A stretch of DNA of 64,000 nt, taken from contig NZ_CP018194.1 in the NCBI RefSeq assembly GCF_001889545.1, positions 1,958,501-2,022,500 on the forward strand, given 5' to 3'. Positions 55,214 to 64,000 of the stretch are shown piece by piece. Origin of the DNA: Granulibacter bethesdensis. GTDB lineage: Bacteria > Pseudomonadota > Alphaproteobacteria > Acetobacterales > Acetobacteraceae. Both the position numbers and the translations under genes were made by a program. The notes under the pieces are model-generated. The model searched no databases, was not told the origin of the DNA, and saw only the letters and a list, made by a program, of their open reading frames with translations. Position 1 is the first letter of the stretch. Each line of letters opens with the position of its first letter.

Positions 55214-56914
55214 ATGCGCCAGATCCTGTTCCTGACCCTGTTCTGCCTGATCGCGTGGATACCGGGTTTTTTCACCCTGCCCCCGTCCGACCGCGACGAA
55301 AGCCGCTTTGCACAGGCCAGCCGGCAGATGATCGAAACCGGTGATTACGTCACCATCATGAACGGCACCGAGCCGCGTAACCGCAAGCCGATCGGCATTT
55401 ACTGGCTTCAGGTGCCCTTTGCGAAAGCTGCTCAACAGGCCGGGCTGGCGCAGGAAAATCCGATCTGGCCCTACCGCCTTCCCTCCCTGCTGGGCGGATT
55501 ACTGGCCGTATGGATGACATACGGCTTCGGCATCAGGCTGGTCGGGCGAAAGGCGGCTTTCCTCGGCGCGTGGATTCTGGGCGCCTCGGTCATTCTGCTG
55601 GTCGAGACGCATATGGCGAAAACCGATGCCGCCCTGCTGGCCGCGACACTCGCTGCGCAAGGGCTGCTCGGACGTGCCTATCTGGTGGCCAGACAAGGCG
55701 ATCAGGATACCAGATTCGGACCGGTTCAGGCCGCCCTGTTCTGGATCGCCATGGCGGCGGGGATTCTGATCAAGGGACCGATCACCCCGATGGTCAGCGC
55801 CCTGACCGTGCTGACCCTGCTGATCACCGATCGCCGCATGCCGGGGCAGACGCGCTGGCTTGCCGCGCTGCGCTGGCGCTGGGGGCTGCCGCTGGCCATC
55901 GCACTGATCCTGCCATGGTTCATCGCCATCGGTATTGCCAGTCACGGGCAGTTCTTTGCGCAGGCGATTGGCGGAGAACTGGCCAGCAAAGTGCGCAGCG
56001 GCGATGACAGCCATGGCGCGCCACCCGGGCTTCATCTGCTGCTGCTGATCATCACCCTGTTTCCCGGATCACTGGTGGTGCTTCAGGCCCTGCCGACATC
56101 ATGGCGTCACCGGTCAGAACCGGTGATGCGCTTCCTGCTGGCCTGGATCATCCCGTCATGGATCGTTTTTGAGGCCGTACCGACCAAACTGCCGCATTAT
56201 ATCCTGCCCATGCTGCCTGCCCTCGCCCTGCTGGGCGGCAAAGCCATGGCGGAGACGCTGGCAGTGCCGCGCTGGATGCAATGGCTGGCAAAAATCCTGT
56301 TCGCGCTCTCCTGCCTGTTGCTCGGGGGGGCCGCGATCGCCCTGCCCTTCGTCATCATGCCGGGACTGCACTGGCAGGATCTGCTGGGCATCCCTGCTTT
56401 CCTCACCATGGTCATGCTGCTGGTGCTGGGCACTGGCCTGCTGCCGCGCCGTCAGCGTGACACGACACCCTATCGCACTATCCGCCTGCTGCTGATCTGC
56501 GCGCCGCTGGTCGGCTGGAGCATGCTGGGACTGGAATTGCCTTCCCTGCGCGCCCTCTGGCTCAGCCCGGCCATCACTCAGGCCGCCCGGATCGAAACAG
56601 CAGAGCTTTACGGGGCACAGACGCCCCTCGATCTGGTGACCGCAGGCTATAACGAGCCAAGCTTACGATTCCTGGCTGGAACCGACACGTTTTTTGCTCC
56701 CGATGCCGCCAGCGCCGCCGCCTGGCTGGCGCAACACAAACAGGCCATTGCCGCCATCGCCCGCCCGGATGGGAACGCCTTCCTCGCCGCAGCCACCGCA
56801 CAGGGGCTCAGCCCCGATCTGCGATATTCCATTGCAGGATATAATTACTCGCGCGGGAAAAGGATTCTGATCGATCTTTATGCATCAGGCACTGGTTCTG
56901 CCTCGACTCAATGA
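55214..56914 (+). CDS. ArnT/PMT-type integral-membrane glycosyltransferase (GT39/GT83-like)
   Basis: A 566-residue polytopic membrane protein with about 11 transmembrane segments. The first periplasmic loop has PPSDRDESRFAQASRQMIETGDYVTIMNGTEPRNRKPIGIYWLQ. This is the acidic catalytic loop and KPIGIYWL motif of lipid-linked sugar transferases such as ArnT. ETHMAKTDAALLAATLAAQGLLGRAYL is also characteristic. It likely transfers a sugar from undecaprenyl phosphate to lipid A or another envelope acceptor; the sugar is not predictable. It ends about 110 bases before the type II secretion operon and need not belong to it. Confidence 0.88.
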   Translation: MRQILFLTLFCLIAWIPGFFTLPPSDRDESRFAQASRQMIETGDYVTIMNGTEPRNRKPIGIYWLQVPFAKAAQQAGLAQENPIWPYRLPSLLGGLLAVWMTYGFGIRLVGRKAAFLGAWILGASVILLVETHMAKTDAALLAATLAAQGLLGRAYLVARQGDQDTRFGPVQAALFWIAMAAGILIKGPITPMVSALTVLTLLITDRRMPGQTRWLAALRWRWGLPLAIALILPWFIAIGIASHGQFFAQAIGGELASKVRSGDDSHGAPPGLHLLLLIITLFPGSLVVLQALPTSWRHRSEPVMRFLLAWIIPSWIVFEAVPTKLPHYILPMLPALALLGGKAMAETLAVPRWMQWLAKILFALSCLLLGGAAIALPFVIMPGLHWQDLLGIPAFLTMVMLLVLGTGLLPRRQRDTTPYRTIRLLLICAPLVGWSMLGLELPSLRALWLSPAITQAARIETAELYGAQTPLDLVTAGYNEPSLRFLAGTDTFFAPDAASAAAWLAQHKQAIAAIARPDGNAFLAAATAQGLSPDLRYSIAGYNYSRGKRILIDLYASGTGSASTQ

Positions 56915-57024
56915 CCAGCTTCAGCAATCATCGCGTTTATTGAACAGGGGGCGCATAACTCTGAATTGACAGCCCCCCCTACGCTCGGCGCTGATGTTTT
57001 TCTGCACAGACGCAGAATCCGGAT

Positions 57025-58797
57025 ATGACCATGCAACATGATACGGCTCAGGTGTTCAGGCAGTCCGATGCCGGTCTATCCGATACCGGCGCGATACAGG
57101 ATCGCCTGACCAGTCTTCTTCTGTCACTCGGCCATTGCGATTCCGCATCAGTCAGCCGTGCCACCTCTCTGGCGCGCGAAACCGGGGAGCGGCGCGACAT
57201 CGTGATGCAGCGTCTCGGTCTGATAACCGAACGCGATCTGGCCGAGGCTTATGCGGCCCTGCTGAATGCTCCCCTGCTTCGGGAAGCTGATTTTCCTGAT
57301 ACTCCGCTTTTTGCCGGAACGCTGCCGCAGCGTTTCCTGCATAGCTCCCGCATTCTACCGGTTTCTATCGCAACGGACGGCACGGTGACCCTCGCCATGG
57401 CTGATCCGCTGGATCAGTTTGCATGCGACTCCGTGGCAGCGGCGCTGGGCCGGCCGGTGCGCATAGGTGTCGCAGTGCCGATCATGGTGGAGACCGCGCT
57501 GCAACGTCTTTATCCTGAAACAGACACACTTCAGGATAGCGGTAACGAGACGGAACCAAACGGTGACGGCCGGGCCGACGATACGGAAAGACTGCGCGAT
57601 CTGTCCAGCGATGCCCCAGTGATCAGGCTGGTCAACCAGATCATCAGCCGGGCAGTCGAAACCGGCGCCAGCGACATCCATATCGAGCCATTCGAAGACC
57701 GGATTGCAATCCGCTATCGCTATGACGGCGTGCTGCATGAGGCGGAAGGCGTCTCCGCGCGCGGCGGCTCCGCGGCGGCGATCACCTCCCGCATCAAGAT
57801 CATGGCCCGGCTGGACATCGCCGAGCGCAGACTGCCACAGGACGGGCGGCTGAAACTGGCCGTACGCGGGCAGGAGGTCGATTTCCGTGTCTCCACTGTG
57901 CCTTCCCTGTATGGCGAAACAGTGGTGATGCGTATTCTGGATCGCAGTGCCGTCGCTTTCGAATTCGACCGTCTGGGGCTGCGCGCTGCGGTGCGGGAAA
58001 AGCTGGAACGTTGTCTGGCCATGCCGAATGGCATCGTTCTGGTCACCGGCCCCACCGGCAGCGGCAAGACCACCACGCTTTATGCCGGGCTGAACAGTCT
58101 CAACAGCCCGACCCGCAAGATCGTCACCATCGAGGATCCGGTGGAATATCAGCTCCGCGGGATCAACCAGATACAGGTGAAGCCCCAGATCGGCCTGAGT
58201 TTCGCGGCCTTGCTGCGTGCCATCCTGCGGCAAGATCCCGATGTCATCATGGTCGGCGAGGTGCGCGATCTCGAAACCGCTCAGATCGCGGCGCAGGCCG
58301 CACTGACCGGGCATCTGGTGCTGTCCACCCTGCACACCAATTCCGCCGCCGCAACCATAACCCGGCTGCGTGATATGGGGCTGGAAGATTACCTGCTGAC
58401 CGCCGTGCTGCGCGGCGTGCTGGCCCAACGTCTGGTGCGCGTGCTCTGCCCCGCCTGCAAGACATCAGCCCCGGCCCCATCAGCGCTGATCGAGCGTTTC
58501 CGACTGGACCAGCATGTTCCCGCCGGGCAGACGCCCCATTTATGGCACCCCGTCGGCTGCCCGGCCTGCCGCCAGACCGGCTATCGCGGTCGTATGGCCA
58601 TTGCGGAGTTTCTGGAACCAGATGCTGCAATTGACCGCCTGATCTATGCCCGCGCCGGCGAGGCCGAGGTCGAGGAAGCCGCCCGCGCCGCCGGCATGCA
58701 CACCATGTTCGAGGCCGGGCTGGATGCCGTGCTGGCCGGAGAAACCTCGCTGGAGGAAATCACACGCTGCCTGCACCATGGTGAGGACGCGTTATGA
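57025..58797 (+). CDS. gspE: Type II secretion system ATPase GspE
   Basis: A 590-residue PulE/GspE ATPase. The N-terminal MshEN-like domain contains LGLITERDLAEAYAALLNAPLL. Core motifs: SDIHIEPFEDRIAIRYRYDG, Walker A GPTGSGKTTT (~residue 341), Asp box IVTIEDPVEYQL, Walker B-containing PDVIMVGEVRDLETAQIAAQAALTGHLVLSTLHTN, and the zinc tetracysteine (CPACK ... CPACRQTGYRGR). It powers pseudopilus assembly from the cytoplasmic face. It heads an operon with gspF, overlapped by four bases. AGAATCCGGAT precedes the ATG, a weak ribosome site. Confidence 0.95.
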   Translation: MTMQHDTAQVFRQSDAGLSDTGAIQDRLTSLLLSLGHCDSASVSRATSLARETGERRDIVMQRLGLITERDLAEAYAALLNAPLLREADFPDTPLFAGTLPQRFLHSSRILPVSIATDGTVTLAMADPLDQFACDSVAAALGRPVRIGVAVPIMVETALQRLYPETDTLQDSGNETEPNGDGRADDTERLRDLSSDAPVIRLVNQIISRAVETGASDIHIEPFEDRIAIRYRYDGVLHEAEGVSARGGSAAAITSRIKIMARLDIAERRLPQDGRLKLAVRGQEVDFRVSTVPSLYGETVVMRILDRSAVAFEFDRLGLRAAVREKLERCLAMPNGIVLVTGPTGSGKTTTLYAGLNSLNSPTRKIVTIEDPVEYQLRGINQIQVKPQIGLSFAALLRAILRQDPDVIMVGEVRDLETAQIAAQAALTGHLVLSTLHTNSAAATITRLRDMGLEDYLLTAVLRGVLAQRLVRVLCPACKTSAPAPSALIERFRLDQHVPAGQTPHLWHPVGCPACRQTGYRGRMAIAEFLEPDAAIDRLIYARAGEAEVEEAARAAGMHTMFEAGLDAVLAGETSLEEITRCLHHGEDAL

Positions 58798-60047
58798 GTG
58801 AGTCCGCACATTATTCAGGAAGCCCTACAGGGGGCACAGCCTTCCGCTTCACCGCCCTGTCCACAACCGGGGAGATCACACAGGGAATCCTGTATGCCGC
58901 CAGCGTGCCTGATGCCGAAACAGCTCTCCATGGGCGAGACCTTGTACCGCTTGAAGTTGCGCCACTGAGGCTGAACACGCTGATGCAACGCCTGCGTCGT
59001 CCGATTACCGGAATGAAGCAGGCGGAATTGACCCGCATCACCCGTGAACTCTCCATCATGCTGGAAACAGGACAGGATCTGGACCGTGCGCTTCGCTTCG
59101 TTGGAGCACACAGCGCGCGGCGGGAGTCCGTCCGCCTGATCGAGGCCGTCCGGAACCGGGTGCGGGATGGCAGCCCACTGGCTGATGCCATGGCTGAGCA
59201 TCCGCGCGCGTTTTCCCCCCTTTATACCGGTATGGTCCGCGCCGGAGAGGCCGGGGGCAGTCTGGCCGCCACGCTGGACCGGCTGGCAGCCTATCTGGAA
59301 CGACAACAGACCATGAATGCCGCACTGGTCTCTGCCCTGATCTACCCTGCACTGCTGCTGGTCACCGCAACCGGTGCCGTCCTGCTGCTGCTGACACAGG
59401 TACTGCCGGAATTCGCCCCTCTGTTTGAGCAGAACATGGCAGCGATGCCGGCCTCGACCCGCTTCCTGCTTGGGCTGAGCCGCAATCTGTCCGTCTGGCT
59501 GCCGACAGTACTGGTGCTCATGCTTGGCGTGCTGGCAGGGATGTGGTGGCTGCTGCGACGGGACGGGCCGCGTCTGGCTGCGGATCGGTTCAGCCTGCGC
59601 CTGCCGCTGGTCGGGGCTATCTGGCGGGAATTGCTGGCCGCAAGGCTGACACGCACGCTCGGCAGCCTGCTGGTCAATGGCGTGCCACTGATCAATGCGC
59701 TCGGGATCGCTCGTGAAACCCTTGGCAACCGCGCTGCCGTCGATGCTGTGCGACTGGCGGCGCAGAATGCCAGTGAGGGTGGCTCCTTCGCCAATGCTCT
59801 CGCTGAACAGAATGTGTTCCCGGCCCGCACCATTGCTCTGCTGCGACTGGGGGAAGAAAGCGCCCGGCTCGGCCCGCTCTGTCTGCGCGCTGCCGATATT
59901 CATGAAGATACGTTCCGCATCCGGATGCAGCGGGCCGTGTCGCTGGTCACACCCTCCATCACCGTTGCCATGGGGGCAATGGTCGCCGGAATTGTCAGCT
60001 CCGTGCTGATGGCGATGCTCAGCCTGAACGATCTGGCCTCGCAATGA
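58794..60047 (+). CDS. gspF: Type II secretion system inner-membrane platform protein GspF
   Basis: A 417-residue GspF/PilC protein. Typical motifs: FRFTALSTTGEITQGILYAAS at the N-terminus; LTRITRELSIMLETGQDLDRALRFV; AGEAGGSLAATLDRLAAYLERQQTMNAALVSALIYPALLLV; and the duplicated second half RLTRTLGSLLVNGVPLINALGIARETLGNRA. Three transmembrane helices are visible. It links the ATPase to the pseudopilus. It overlaps gspE and gspH by four bases each. Confidence 0.95.
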   Translation: MSESAHYSGSPTGGTAFRFTALSTTGEITQGILYAASVPDAETALHGRDLVPLEVAPLRLNTLMQRLRRPITGMKQAELTRITRELSIMLETGQDLDRALRFVGAHSARRESVRLIEAVRNRVRDGSPLADAMAEHPRAFSPLYTGMVRAGEAGGSLAATLDRLAAYLERQQTMNAALVSALIYPALLLVTATGAVLLLLTQVLPEFAPLFEQNMAAMPASTRFLLGLSRNLSVWLPTVLVLMLGVLAGMWWLLRRDGPRLAADRFSLRLPLVGAIWRELLAARLTRTLGSLLVNGVPLINALGIARETLGNRAAVDAVRLAAQNASEGGSFANALAEQNVFPARTIALLRLGEESARLGPLCLRAADIHEDTFRIRMQRAVSLVTPSITVAMGAMVAGIVSSVLMAMLSLNDLASQ

Positions 60048-60511
60048 AAAAGCAGAGCTCCCCTTTAACCCATCGGGAGGCCGGATTTACCCTGCTGGAA
60101 ATGCTGGTGGTGCTGGCCATTCTCGGCGTGGGAACGGGGATTGCCCTGCTATACGGCGCACGGACACCGGATGGGCTGAAAGCCCGGGATGCGGCACGCG
60201 CCATCGCCATCGAATTCCGTCTCGCCCGCAGTCAGGCGATCTGGTCAGGTCATACAGTAAGGGTCACCGCCGACCTGGACTATGCCACGCTGCAGCGGGA
60301 CAACGCCATGCCCGTCCAGTTGCGGGGCGTCACACTTCATCGCCCCTCGCGGGACAATGAAGCAGCACAGCAGGGTGATGATACACAAGTCACATTGCTG
60401 TTTCTGCCTCATGGCGGGGCGAAGGGTGACGGCCTTGTCGTCAGTGCCGGGCATACCTCTATCAACGTACGGACCAATCCATTGACCGGCGCTGTCAATG
60501 TCGTCCCGTAA
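60044..60511 (+). CDS. gspH: Type II secretion minor pseudopilin, GspH type
   Basis: A 155-residue prepilin-like protein with the leader-peptidase site EAG^FTLLEMLVVLAIL near residue 15 and one transmembrane helix. The body has EFRLARSQAIWSGHTVRVTADLD and a C-terminal FLPHGGAKGDGLVVS...TGAVNV pattern typical of GspH. It lacks the calcium-loop pattern of the major pseudopilin GspG. It overlaps gspF by ATGA and gspI by 14 bases. Confidence 0.8.
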   Translation: MKKQSSPLTHREAGFTLLEMLVVLAILGVGTGIALLYGARTPDGLKARDAARAIAIEFRLARSQAIWSGHTVRVTADLDYATLQRDNAMPVQLRGVTLHRPSRDNEAAQQGDDTQVTLLFLPHGGAKGDGLVVSAGHTSINVRTNPLTGAVNVVP

Positions 60512-60935
60512 TGTCTCCACTCCTGGACGCGACATAAGGCATGAGAGCGGGTTCACCCTGCTGGAAACGCTGATTGCTTTCATCATTCTGGCTCTGGCGC
60601 TCAGTGAAATTTTCGATGGCAGCCTGATCGGCCTGCGCTCAGCCCGGCGGGCGGAGGAAATGAGGCAGGCTCTGGTCGTGGCGCGCAATCATCTGGATGA
60701 GACGATCCATGTCGCGCCAGCAATGCTGGCCCGTGCCCATACATGGAACGGTGATGACCGTAACGCCATGCACTGGCGTGTCATGGTGAGACCGCTGATG
60801 CAGGCACCGAGATTGCAAATGCCACTGTGGCTGTCGGAAATCACCGTCTCGGTCTGGTCCTCCTCAGCCGGCAGCACAGATGGGGTGCCGCCCCTCGTTA
60901 CATTGGTGACCCGGCAAATGGCTGGGGTGCGATGA
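60498..60935 (+). CDS. gspI: Type II secretion minor pseudopilin, GspI type
   Basis: A 145-residue prepilin-like protein with ESG^FTLLETLIAFIILALAL and a short globular domain, fitting GspI by size and by position between gspH and gspJ. Minor pseudopilins form the tip of the pseudopilus and start its assembly. It overlaps the previous gene by 14 bases and the next by four. Confidence 0.82.
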   Translation: MSSRNVSTPGRDIRHESGFTLLETLIAFIILALALSEIFDGSLIGLRSARRAEEMRQALVVARNHLDETIHVAPAMLARAHTWNGDDRNAMHWRVMVRPLMQAPRLQMPLWLSEITVSVWSSSAGSTDGVPPLVTLVTRQMAGVR

Positions 60936-61549
60936 TGCAATCAGGCGATCGAAGGCCAGAGGACGCGGGATTTACACTGCTGGAAGTTCTGGTGGCACTC
61001 GTGGTGCTGGGCTTTCTGATCGTGGGGCTGACCGAAGGCACCCGTTTCGGTTTTCTGGCACAGCAGCATCAGGATACGATGCAGGCAGGTGGCCCCGCGC
61101 TGGAAGGCGCGGATCGTGCCCTGCGCAGCCTGCTGCGTACGATGCGTCCCGGACTGCCGACCGATGACAGAAATCCCCTTCCCTGGCCGCACGGGGACAA
61201 TCGAACATTATTCTTCATCGCCCTGATGCCGGGCAGCGAGGATGATCCGTCCAGCCCTGACTCCACTCTTGCCGACATGGTTCTGCTGGTGCGGGATAAC
61301 GCGCTGACCCTGCGCTGGGCACGCCATATCAACGGCCCCCCACGGCATGCGTTACACTGGCAGGAGGCCACGCTGCTGGCACCGGTCCAGACACTGGCCA
61401 TTGCCTATCAGGATGATCAGGGCAACTGGTCCGGCCGCTGGGACGGTCCTGCCATTCCATCCCTGATCCGCCTGAGCCTGCGCCGCCCCCTGCCCCAGAA
61501 GGAACAGGTTCTGATCATCGCGCCGCGTATTGATACGGAACGCCCATGA
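60932..61549 (+). CDS. gspJ: Type II secretion minor pseudopilin, GspJ type
   Basis: A 205-residue prepilin-like protein with DAG^FTLLEVLVALVVLGFLIVGL and a larger globular domain (FIALMPGSEDD; RWDGPAIPSLIRLSLRR), the usual GspJ layout. The frame is open further upstream, but the ATG at 60932 overlaps the gspI stop (ATGA) and puts the prepilin motif near the N-terminus. An adjacent ATG at 60935 is an alternative. Confidence 0.82.
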   Translation: MMQSGDRRPEDAGFTLLEVLVALVVLGFLIVGLTEGTRFGFLAQQHQDTMQAGGPALEGADRALRSLLRTMRPGLPTDDRNPLPWPHGDNRTLFFIALMPGSEDDPSSPDSTLADMVLLVRDNALTLRWARHINGPPRHALHWQEATLLAPVQTLAIAYQDDQGNWSGRWDGPAIPSLIRLSLRRPLPQKEQVLIIAPRIDTERP

Positions 61550-62706
61550 CGATTTCATTTGCTCCGGGAGCATCCCACATCACGCGCCTGCTGGCGCCCG
61601 TCCGGACGGCTCTGAAGCCGTTATCCGACAAAATCGGCGCTTTTTTCACATGGTGGGGCACACAGCTTGCCGCCTGCCTGCCGACCGGGGTCCGGGCACG
61701 TCTGCTGGCGCTGGCCGGCCAACAGGAAAATTTGCTCCGTCTTTCCATTGTAGAAGAGGAGGATGATCCCCTCCTTTCTCCCCGTGTCACCCTGTCCCTC
61801 ATCAGGGGGACACGGGTGCAGAATCTGGGCACTTATCGTACGACATTGGCCGCCGATCTTTCCGCCCTGCGCAGTATGCTCGACCAGTGGCAACGGCGGG
61901 CCACTCCAGTTCTGCACAGTGTCGGGATATCTCCCCTGATGCGCACAGTAACCCTGTCGATGACAGCCGAAGAATGGCTCGACCGCGTACTGGCTCATGA
62001 AATGGACCGCCTGACGCCCTTTACATCCGATACTGTGTTGTGGACCTACGACATTCTGTCACGCGATCAGACACAACAGAAACTGACAATCCGTCTGCAT
62101 CTGCTCCCCTCCTCCTGGCTGCCACCGCATCTGTCGTGGCTGAGTGGCCTTGGCTTCTTCCCCCGTCAGGTGGAGGCGGAAACAATCCTGTTTCCGCTCC
62201 GGAATGCCGGCATTCCGGAGCGGAACAGGGGGCGTTATGCACTTGCGGCACGATGGGCATGGGCAGGATGTGGCGCCCTGCTGATCCTCACGGTGGCAAC
62301 CCCTTTCATCCATCAATCGATGACACTGGGGCGGCTGGATGAGACCATCGCCCGCGTCAAGCCGGAGGCACAGAAAGCCTCTGCCCTGCGCCGTCTTAAT
62401 ACCGCGGAACAGGCAAAGCAGGCCGCTCTGGCCGCAGGAGGCGGGCGCAGCGGAGATATACTGGGCATGCTGAAAGTTCTGACCGATGCCCTGCCGGATG
62501 ACAGTTTCATCAGCGATCTGACCCTGTCCCGCCGCGCCGTCACCATCAGCGGCCAGTCAGGAGCAGCCGCCCGATTGATGGAATCCTTCAGCAACAATCC
62601 TTCCATCAACAACGCGGCCTTTACCGCTCCGGTGATGCGTAGTCCGGATGAGAAAACCGACCTGTTCGCCATCCGACTGGATATACGACCGGAGGCCAGA
62701 CCATGA
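61546..62706 (+). CDS. gspL: Type II secretion system protein GspL-like (PilN-like C-terminus)
   Basis: A 386-residue bitopic protein. The N-terminal ~235 residues are cytoplasmic. One transmembrane helix (WAWAGCGALLILTVATPFI, ~residues 238-256) is followed by a coiled coil (LDETIARVKPEAQKASALRRLNTAEQAKQAALA) and a ferredoxin-like PilN-type domain (MLKVLTDALPDDSFISDLTLSRRAVTISGQSGAAARLMESF). This matches GspL in the operon position before GspM. It links GspE to the periplasmic parts. It overlaps both neighbours by four bases. Confidence 0.8.
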   Translation: MTISFAPGASHITRLLAPVRTALKPLSDKIGAFFTWWGTQLAACLPTGVRARLLALAGQQENLLRLSIVEEEDDPLLSPRVTLSLIRGTRVQNLGTYRTTLAADLSALRSMLDQWQRRATPVLHSVGISPLMRTVTLSMTAEEWLDRVLAHEMDRLTPFTSDTVLWTYDILSRDQTQQKLTIRLHLLPSSWLPPHLSWLSGLGFFPRQVEAETILFPLRNAGIPERNRGRYALAARWAWAGCGALLILTVATPFIHQSMTLGRLDETIARVKPEAQKASALRRLNTAEQAKQAALAAGGGRSGDILGMLKVLTDALPDDSFISDLTLSRRAVTISGQSGAAARLMESFSNNPSINNAAFTAPVMRSPDEKTDLFAIRLDIRPEARP

Positions 62707-63341
62707 TCAGACGTTTGCTGTCCCAGACCGGAACAAATGACAGCCTTCAACTTCCCACCGGCCGGACAGGGCAACTCTGCGCCCTCGGCCTTGCCCTGCT
62801 GGCTGTGGGCGGGACATGGTTGGGCATCATTGCGCCGCTGCTGGGCTGGTACGCAGCACGACAGTACAAGATCGAGGATCGTACCACGCTGCTGGCGCAT
62901 ATGCAGGGAGCTGTTGCATCCCTACCCGCCCTGCAACAAACCCGCACGCTCATGCAGCGGGGGGATGCAGCGAACACCATTTTTCTGCAAAGCCCCAACG
63001 ATGCGGCCAATGCCGCCCAGATTCAGGAAACCCTGCGGGCGCTCAGCCAACAAACTGGTGTTTCCCTGCTCAGCGTGGAAACACTGCCCTCCGACACTCT
63101 CGGCGCGTACCGGAAAATCAGCCTCCGCCTCTCCGTACGGGGGAGTTGGCCCGCCATCATCGCCTTGATTGCGGGCCTTGGAGAGGCTTCCCCACAGATC
63201 ATTGCCGATGAGATACAGATGCATGCTTCCGTTGCCGGTGCGATCAAGCCTGCAGACGTCGGATATTCACCCCCCATCGACATGACCATGACCGTGTCCG
63301 CACTGGCTGTTGTCCCCTCCTCCCATCAGGCCCCTCCATGA
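62703..63341 (+). CDS. gspM: Type II secretion system protein GspM-like (PilO-like)
   Basis: A 212-residue bitopic protein with one N-terminal helix (LCALGLALLAVGGTWLGIIAPLLGWYA), a coiled segment, and a PilO/GspMb-like domain (QIQETLRALSQQTGVSLLSVETLPSDTLGAYRKISLRLSVRGSWPAIIALIAGL). GspM partners with GspL at the inner membrane. It overlaps gspL and the following gene by four bases each. Confidence 0.82.
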   Translation: MIRRLLSQTGTNDSLQLPTGRTGQLCALGLALLAVGGTWLGIIAPLLGWYAARQYKIEDRTTLLAHMQGAVASLPALQQTRTLMQRGDAANTIFLQSPNDAANAAQIQETLRALSQQTGVSLLSVETLPSDTLGAYRKISLRLSVRGSWPAIIALIAGLGEASPQIIADEIQMHASVAGAIKPADVGYSPPIDMTMTVSALAVVPSSHQAPP

Positions 63342-63937
63342 CAATCAGCCGCCTGCTGCTGCCTCTTTTCCTGTGCTGTCTCCTGATAGGGGTCATCTTC
63401 AGAGTGGTTTTTGCACCAGACACGTTCCCCGTTGGAAGGGAACAGGACATTGTTGCCAAAACGACCACGCCGGCCACCCCGCCCCTTCCCGCATTTACGT
63501 CAGAGGAAGCAGTCAAAGTCATTCTTGCACGGCCCCTGTTCGCACCACGGCGACGCCCGGCACCAGTCTCGGAAATGGGTCACATAGGTTTGCCTCGTCT
63601 GACCGGCATTATCACCGGTCCAGGTGATCGCAAGGCAATTTTCGCGGGAGAACCTCACTCCATCGCCATCGGCGCAGGAGAGAGCATTGAAGGCTATACA
63701 GTGACCGGCATCGAAGCCGGAACAGTCACGCTGAATGGGCCGGAGGGAATCATAACATTACACCCGCAGCGTGCGGCCAATAACGCGGCCGCCATTCCCT
63801 CGCAAAGCACCACGACCGACCTGCAATCCTCCCCGTCAGACCAGATCCACATGTCACAGCCGGATGAACAACCCTCACAGGCCATCATCGATGCCATGCG
63901 ACGGCAATTACTTGGAACACAGCGGACCGGCCAGTGA
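63338..63937 (+). CDS. Type II secretion GspC/GspN-like inner-membrane protein
   Basis: A 199-residue protein with an N-terminal membrane helix (LLLPLFLCCLLIGVIFRVVFA), then a Pro/Thr linker and an HR-like domain: ARPLFAPRRRPAP, then LPRLTGIITGPGDRKAIFAGE and IEGYTVTGIEAGTVTLNGPEGIITLHPQ. The ARPLF..RRP and 'L.G....R.A.......G......V..I....V.L' patterns are shared by GspC, PilP and GspN-type proteins. In this short form it probably supplies the link to the GspD secretin. No PDZ domain is present. It is last in the visible operon. Confidence 0.72.
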   Translation: MTISRLLLPLFLCCLLIGVIFRVVFAPDTFPVGREQDIVAKTTTPATPPLPAFTSEEAVKVILARPLFAPRRRPAPVSEMGHIGLPRLTGIITGPGDRKAIFAGEPHSIAIGAGESIEGYTVTGIEAGTVTLNGPEGIITLHPQRAANNAAAIPSQSTTTDLQSSPSDQIHMSQPDEQPSQAIIDAMRRQLLGTQRTGQ

Positions 63938-64000
63938 TAACCCTGGATTTACACAACAAAAAACGCCCCTAAAATAGGGCTTCTAAAAATTTTATTGAAA
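63938..64000 (+). other. End of window after the T2SS genes; weak hairpin
   Basis: GCCCCTA-AAA-TAGGGC with one bulged C (63965-63980) lies ~27 bases after the last stop, followed by an AT-rich stretch without a clean T-run. It may be a weak terminator or just leader for a downstream gene outside the window. Confidence 0.3.

Overview
The window looks like chromosomal DNA of an acetic acid bacterium (Acetobacteraceae, Alphaproteobacteria). Most genes are GC-rich. The NDUFA12 complex I subunit, MlaD, DUF2155, TSCPD/NrdJ-tail, heparinase-next-to-rsmB and FemAB-like genes are typical of that group. A Granulibacter-like source is a guess, not a demonstration.

Region 1 (1-3578, minus strand) is nitrate assimilation. 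It holds the first 14 codons of nirB, a NarK-type transporter, and the NasS/NasT sensor-antiterminator pair. The narK leader carries two adjacent hexaloop hairpins that match the ANTAR target. Region 2 (3634-5723) is trehalose synthesis (otsBA). Region 3 (5835-15965) is mixed housekeeping: DUF2155, MlaD and NDUFA12 on the minus strand; a TSCPD-domain protein, a RidA protein, a FemAB-like protein, an EEP-fold protein, a YdfG-type dehydrogenase and a PPK2 kinase on the plus strand; and a porin with a good sigma-54 promoter.

Region 4 (16063-25893, minus strand) would usually be annotated as urea carboxylase/allophanate hydrolase with a urea ABC transporter. A clear guanidine-I (ykkC) riboswitch precedes it, and both DUF1989-type 'urea carboxylase-associated' proteins are present. 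It is therefore best read as guanidine uptake and degradation: ABC import, carboxylation, deimination by CgdAB, then allophanate hydrolysis. A sigma-54 -24/-12 promoter lies just upstream of the riboswitch, which suggests double control by nitrogen limitation and guanidine.

Region 5 (26078-47902, minus strand) is a contact-dependent inhibition-type two-partner secretion locus. An IalB-like gene, CdiB and a 4415-residue CdiA ending in a papain-fold (Tox-PL type) toxin are followed by an immunity gene. Behind these lies an array of displaced modules: a toxin-tail remnant with a second immunity gene, a 5'-truncated cdiA copy with another toxin and immunity gene, a further orphan toxin/immunity pair, and a scrambled module. 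About 1.7 kb of the truncated copy is near-identical to cdiA, giving a substrate for toxin switching. The immunity genes are strikingly AT-rich. This is the most unusual part of the window.

Region 6 (48086-55089, minus strand) contains clpA, a GT4 glycosyltransferase, a heparinase II/III protein and rsmB. Region 7 (55214-63937, plus strand) contains an ArnT-like glycosyltransferase and then a tightly overlapping type II secretion operon (E, F, H, I, J, L, M, C/N-like). GspG, GspK and GspD are not seen in the window.
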